From JBCBKZ01 sp039026975 (GTDB lineage: Bacteria; Bacteroidota; Bacteroidia; J057): a stretch of 26,918 nt of DNA. The stretch lies in the NCBI GenBank assembly GCA_039026975.1, contig JBCCLI010000036.1, positions 1 through 26,918 on the forward strand, in the 5' to 3' direction. Within the stretch, counting starts at the first letter, position 1. Each line of letters begins with the position of its first letter. This document shows positions 24,956-26,918 of the stretch, piece by piece. A program made the translations under genes and the position numbers. The notes below the pieces were generated by a model. It worked only from the letters and a program-made list of their open reading frames with translations. It was not told the origin of the DNA and searched no databases.

Positions 24956-26032
24956 ATGAGAAATGACCGCCTACAATCCATTTTTTTCTTCTACCTAAAA
25001 ATAATAATTGCCTGGGTACTTGCGACAATTCTATTCTCATTCATTCGTAATTTTGGGACTATTCCTGAGGCCACTAATAGCCCGATTATTTCTCTGGAAA
25101 AGGAAGATTTACTATTTATTATCCTCACAGTTGGGACTTTGTCGGGAATATTCTACGGTAGCATTGAATTGATTTTTGACCGCCCTTATTTCCAAAGGCA
25201 CTCATATGGGAGAATCATCCTGTGGAAACTGATGGTTTCCTTTTTTGTCGTTAAAATTATTATGGCCACGGCCATAGCTATGGCTAGTTCTATTCTCAAT
25301 ACATGGCTGGAACCTAAGGAGGTTATCTTGATCCTGAGGAGTAAAGTCTATTGGGTCTTTTTTACCTACTTTCTCATAGTGGCAGGAAGTGTTTCTTTCG
25401 TGAGAATGGTAAGCCAAAAGTTTGGGCCTGGCATTCTATGGAATATGTTTATTGGGAGATATAGAAACCCACGGGAGGAACTGCGGGTATTTATGTTTTT
25501 AGATCTGAAATCGTCCACCACCATAGCAGAAAAACTGGGACACATCAAGTTCAGTCGCCTGATCCAGAACTGTTTCGCAGATCTCACCCCTGTGATCAAC
25601 AAACATAAAGTAGAGATTTATCAGTATGTGGGGGATGAAGCCGTGTTAAGTTGGCCCCTAGAGAAAGGCCTTGATAATAACCATTGTATTCATTGTTATT
25701 TTGACTATATGGACCTGCTGGCTTCCAGGGCTGATCACTACCAGGAGGCCTATGGGTTACAGCCCTTTTTTAAGGCGGGTGTGCATGTAGGGGCCGTAAT
25801 AGTAGCAGAAGTAGGACTGATCAAAAGAGAAATTGCCTACCATGGAGATGTGCTCAATACCACTGCCCGTATTCAGAGCCAATGTAATGCCTTAAACCAG
25901 CATTTATTGGTATCTGAGCAGCTATTGGAATACCTACAGCCAGATAAGCAACTTCAGCATAAAAATTTTGGCGAGGAACTCCTAAAGGGGAAAGAAAAGA
26001 CCGTCACTATTTTTGGTGTCTCCAGGGTGTAG
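24956..26032 (+). CDS. Membrane class III adenylate/guanylate cyclase 2
   Basis: The 358-residue paralogue of the cyclase at 18943 has the same layout. Four hydrophobic helices lie near 10-30, 52-73, 88-112 and 130-150. A linker, FIGRYRNPREELR, precedes the catalytic domain. The metal-binding Asp183 is in MFLDLKSST and Asp227 in QYVGDEAVLSW. Asn301/Arg305 are in GDVLNTTARIQ. All catalytic positions I can place are intact. The membrane parts have diverged far more than the catalytic domains, which suggests different inputs to the same output. It stands alone: no gene follows on the same strand before the CRISPR array, and a perfect 20-bp palindrome lies 11 bp after its stop. Confidence 0.91.
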   Translation: MRNDRLQSIFFFYLKIIIAWVLATILFSFIRNFGTIPEATNSPIISLEKEDLLFIILTVGTLSGIFYGSIELIFDRPYFQRHSYGRIILWKLMVSFFVVKIIMATAIAMASSILNTWLEPKEVILILRSKVYWVFFTYFLIVAGSVSFVRMVSQKFGPGILWNMFIGRYRNPREELRVFMFLDLKSSTTIAEKLGHIKFSRLIQNCFADLTPVINKHKVEIYQYVGDEAVLSWPLEKGLDNNHCIHCYFDYMDLLASRADHYQEAYGLQPFFKAGVHVGAVIVAEVGLIKREIAYHGDVLNTTARIQSQCNALNQHLLVSEQLLEYLQPDKQLQHKNFGEELLKGKEKTVTIFGVSRV

Positions 26033-26042
26033 CCTCCCTTAG

Positions 26043-26062
26043 GCTCAGATCATGATCTGAGC
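26043..26062. terminator. Perfect 20-bp palindrome after cyclase 2
   Basis: GCTCAGATCATGATCTGAGC is a perfect palindrome (two 10-bp arms, no loop) 11 bp after the cyclase stop. There is no T-tract after it, so it is a poor intrinsic terminator. It could equally be a binding site for a dimeric protein. Confidence 0.45.
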
Positions 26063-26075
26063 TAACCCTAACATT

Positions 26076-26460
26076 CCTTGCGAAGATTCTGATTTTTGAT
26101 AAAATGTTGATTATGAGGAGAATAGCTATTTTTGTGTGAAAAGAGAATTACAAAAATGTTCGCAAATCTAGGTATCCGATCATTTTTCCATATCGTTTGC
26201 GAACATTTTACAAAACAGCAAAAAATATACTTAGTAAGTGGCTGATAATGAGGGGGTTATTTTTAGTAAAAAAGGCAACTTTCGCAAAGAGATATTCTCA
26301 CATAATTTTCAAAATCCTTTGCGAACATTTTTAAAATTATACCCTGCTGATAATCAGCATATTAAATCCTTTGATGGATTCAAAAGTGCCGCTCTGTGAT
26401 TCTGAGAGAATGACCCTTTGCGAACATTTTTGAAGACTTGTATATATGGCTGATGATGAG
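26076..26460 (+). repeat. Four-copy diverged repeat upstream of the CRISPR array
   Basis: The word TTTGCGAACATTTTT occurs at 26318-26332 and 26417-26431, nearly exactly at 26196-26209, and in a diverged form near 26077-26091. Each is followed, 27-44 bp later, by a second word like GCTGATAATGAG (26106-26117 diverged, 26241-26252, 26346-26357, 26449-26460). The period is about 100-120 bp. Inverted partners AAAAATGTTCGCAAA (26152-26166) and TTTCGCAAAG (26280-26289) lie between units and could pair with the following direct copy. There is no coding potential. The region fills the space where the leader of the CRISPR array should be. Confidence 0.65.
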
Positions 26461-26526
26461 TATGTTAGAGGTGAGTTCAGGAATCTTTGATGTAGCTGTA
26501 TTTCGTAACCTATTGATAGTCAATGC

Positions 26527-26793
26527 GTCCATTGGATATGAAGCCCTGCGGGGTATTAAGACCCGTTTTTGTGAAATTCTAAAAGCCCTTTTACATGGAG
26601 TCCATTGGATATGAAGCCCTGCGGGGTATTAAGACTCTTTATCGACAGCACCCTTCTGTTTGTGCACATACGTGTTAGAAGTCCATTGGATATGAAGCCC
26701 TGCGGGGTATTAAGACACGTGCTTTCGGAGAGCGTTTCTGCTTTCCGGAAATGCGTCCATTGGATATGAAGCCCATCGGGGAGGGCTGTTAAG
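26527..26793 (+). CRISPR. Short orphan CRISPR array (4 repeats, 3 spacers)
   Basis: Three identical 36-bp repeats lie at 26527-26562, 26600-26635 and 26681-26716. A fourth, degenerate one lies at 26755-26793. Spacers are 37, 45 and 38 bp and unrelated to one another. The repeat starts GTCCATTGG, contains a short hairpin (GCCCTGCGGGG) and ends ATTAAGAC. The hairpin followed by an 8-nt tag resembles Cas6-processed type III/I repeats such as those of Thermus. The last repeat keeps its first 20 bases and is altered after that, as expected of a leader-distal terminal repeat, so the array is probably transcribed on the plus strand with its leader to the left. No cas gene is in the window, so the type cannot be fixed. 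Confidence 0.85.
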
Positions 26794-26918
26794 TTCTAAT
26801 TATTTCCCAGATTTTTTTGGGGTTATTAGCAAGGATTTCCATTCCTTCCTTAATGGAATTTATGCCAGATTTTCTAATCGCAGTAACAGTGAAATTCCGG
26901 TAACAAGCATTCTTTTTA
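26789..26918 (-). CDS. C-terminal end of an unidentified protein (truncated by window end)
   Basis: On the minus strand an open frame of 42 codons runs in from beyond the window and stops at TAA 26791-26789, inside the degenerate terminal CRISPR repeat. The visible tail (AIRKSGINSIKEGMEIL and KKIWEIIRT) is amphipathic, basic and protein-like, with no stop in the frame. I do not recognise the family. A transposase C-terminus is one possibility, a Cas-associated gene another, and neither is supported by a motif. The gene is convergent with the array. Confidence 0.5.
   Translation of the reverse strand, partial: KKNACYRNFTVTAIRKSGINSIKEGMEILANNPKKIWEIIRT

Noticed and set aside
26076..26460. Extension of the CRISPR array by decayed repeats
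   Set aside because: The repeated words differ entirely from the 36-bp CRISPR repeat and the period (100-120 bp) is too long.
26076..26530. Retron or reverse-transcriptase-linked non-coding RNA
   Set aside because: The repeats and hairpins invited the idea, but there is no reverse transcriptase gene in the window.

Overview
The window looks like chromosomal DNA of a Bacteroidota bacterium, probably from a Cytophagales- or Saprospiria-like lineage. This rests on the gene content, the moderately low GC, the lack of clear Shine-Dalgarno sequences before most genes, and a 23S/5S tail of Bacteroidota type. Genus and species cannot be read from it.

Layout. (1) 1-785: 3' end of a 23S rRNA gene, a spacer without tRNA, a 5S rRNA gene and a strong intrinsic terminator, i.e. 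the end of an rRNA operon. (2) 1191-9159: mostly single genes in alternating orientation. They encode a secreted Asp-box (sialidase-like) propeller, a small outer-membrane barrel, a TPMT-type methyltransferase, an orphan membrane histidine kinase, an exported protein of unknown function, two small unknown proteins and an Omp85-type surface-antigen barrel. (3) 9661-16871: the centrepiece. Three tandem paralogous caspase-like (C14) proteases, each with an intact His/Cys dyad and a shared roughly 370-residue C-terminal half, are followed on the same strand by a 272-residue protein that I identify as a bacterial gasdermin (bGSDM). Proteases next to a bGSDM are the known arrangement of a pore-forming abortive-infection (anti-phage) system: a protease removes the inhibitory C-terminal tail and the gasdermin perforates the inner membrane. 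Three proteases with one gasdermin, and no recognisable conventional sensor domain, make this version unusual. (4) 16956-18581: a membrane-anchored paraoxonase-family lactonase/arylesterase and, on the other strand, a small membrane protein and a Bor-like lipoprotein. (5) 18943-26032: two paralogous membrane class III nucleotide cyclases flanking a glyoxalase-fold protein, a GNAT acetyltransferase and a very large secreted VPS10/Asp-box propeller. (6) 26033-26918: a non-coding stretch with a perfect 20-bp palindrome and a four-copy diverged repeat, then a short orphan CRISPR array. The array has three exact 36-bp repeats and one degenerate terminal repeat, and its repeat design resembles type III/I repeats. 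The 3' end of a convergent, unidentified gene overlaps the last repeat. No cas gene lies in the window.

How the genes may work together: the protease-gasdermin genes are close, co-directional and probably form one operon encoding a regulated cell-death module. The cyclase, VOC and GNAT genes form a second likely operon. The CRISPR array lies about 10 kb from the gasdermin, and nothing in the sequence links the two functionally.
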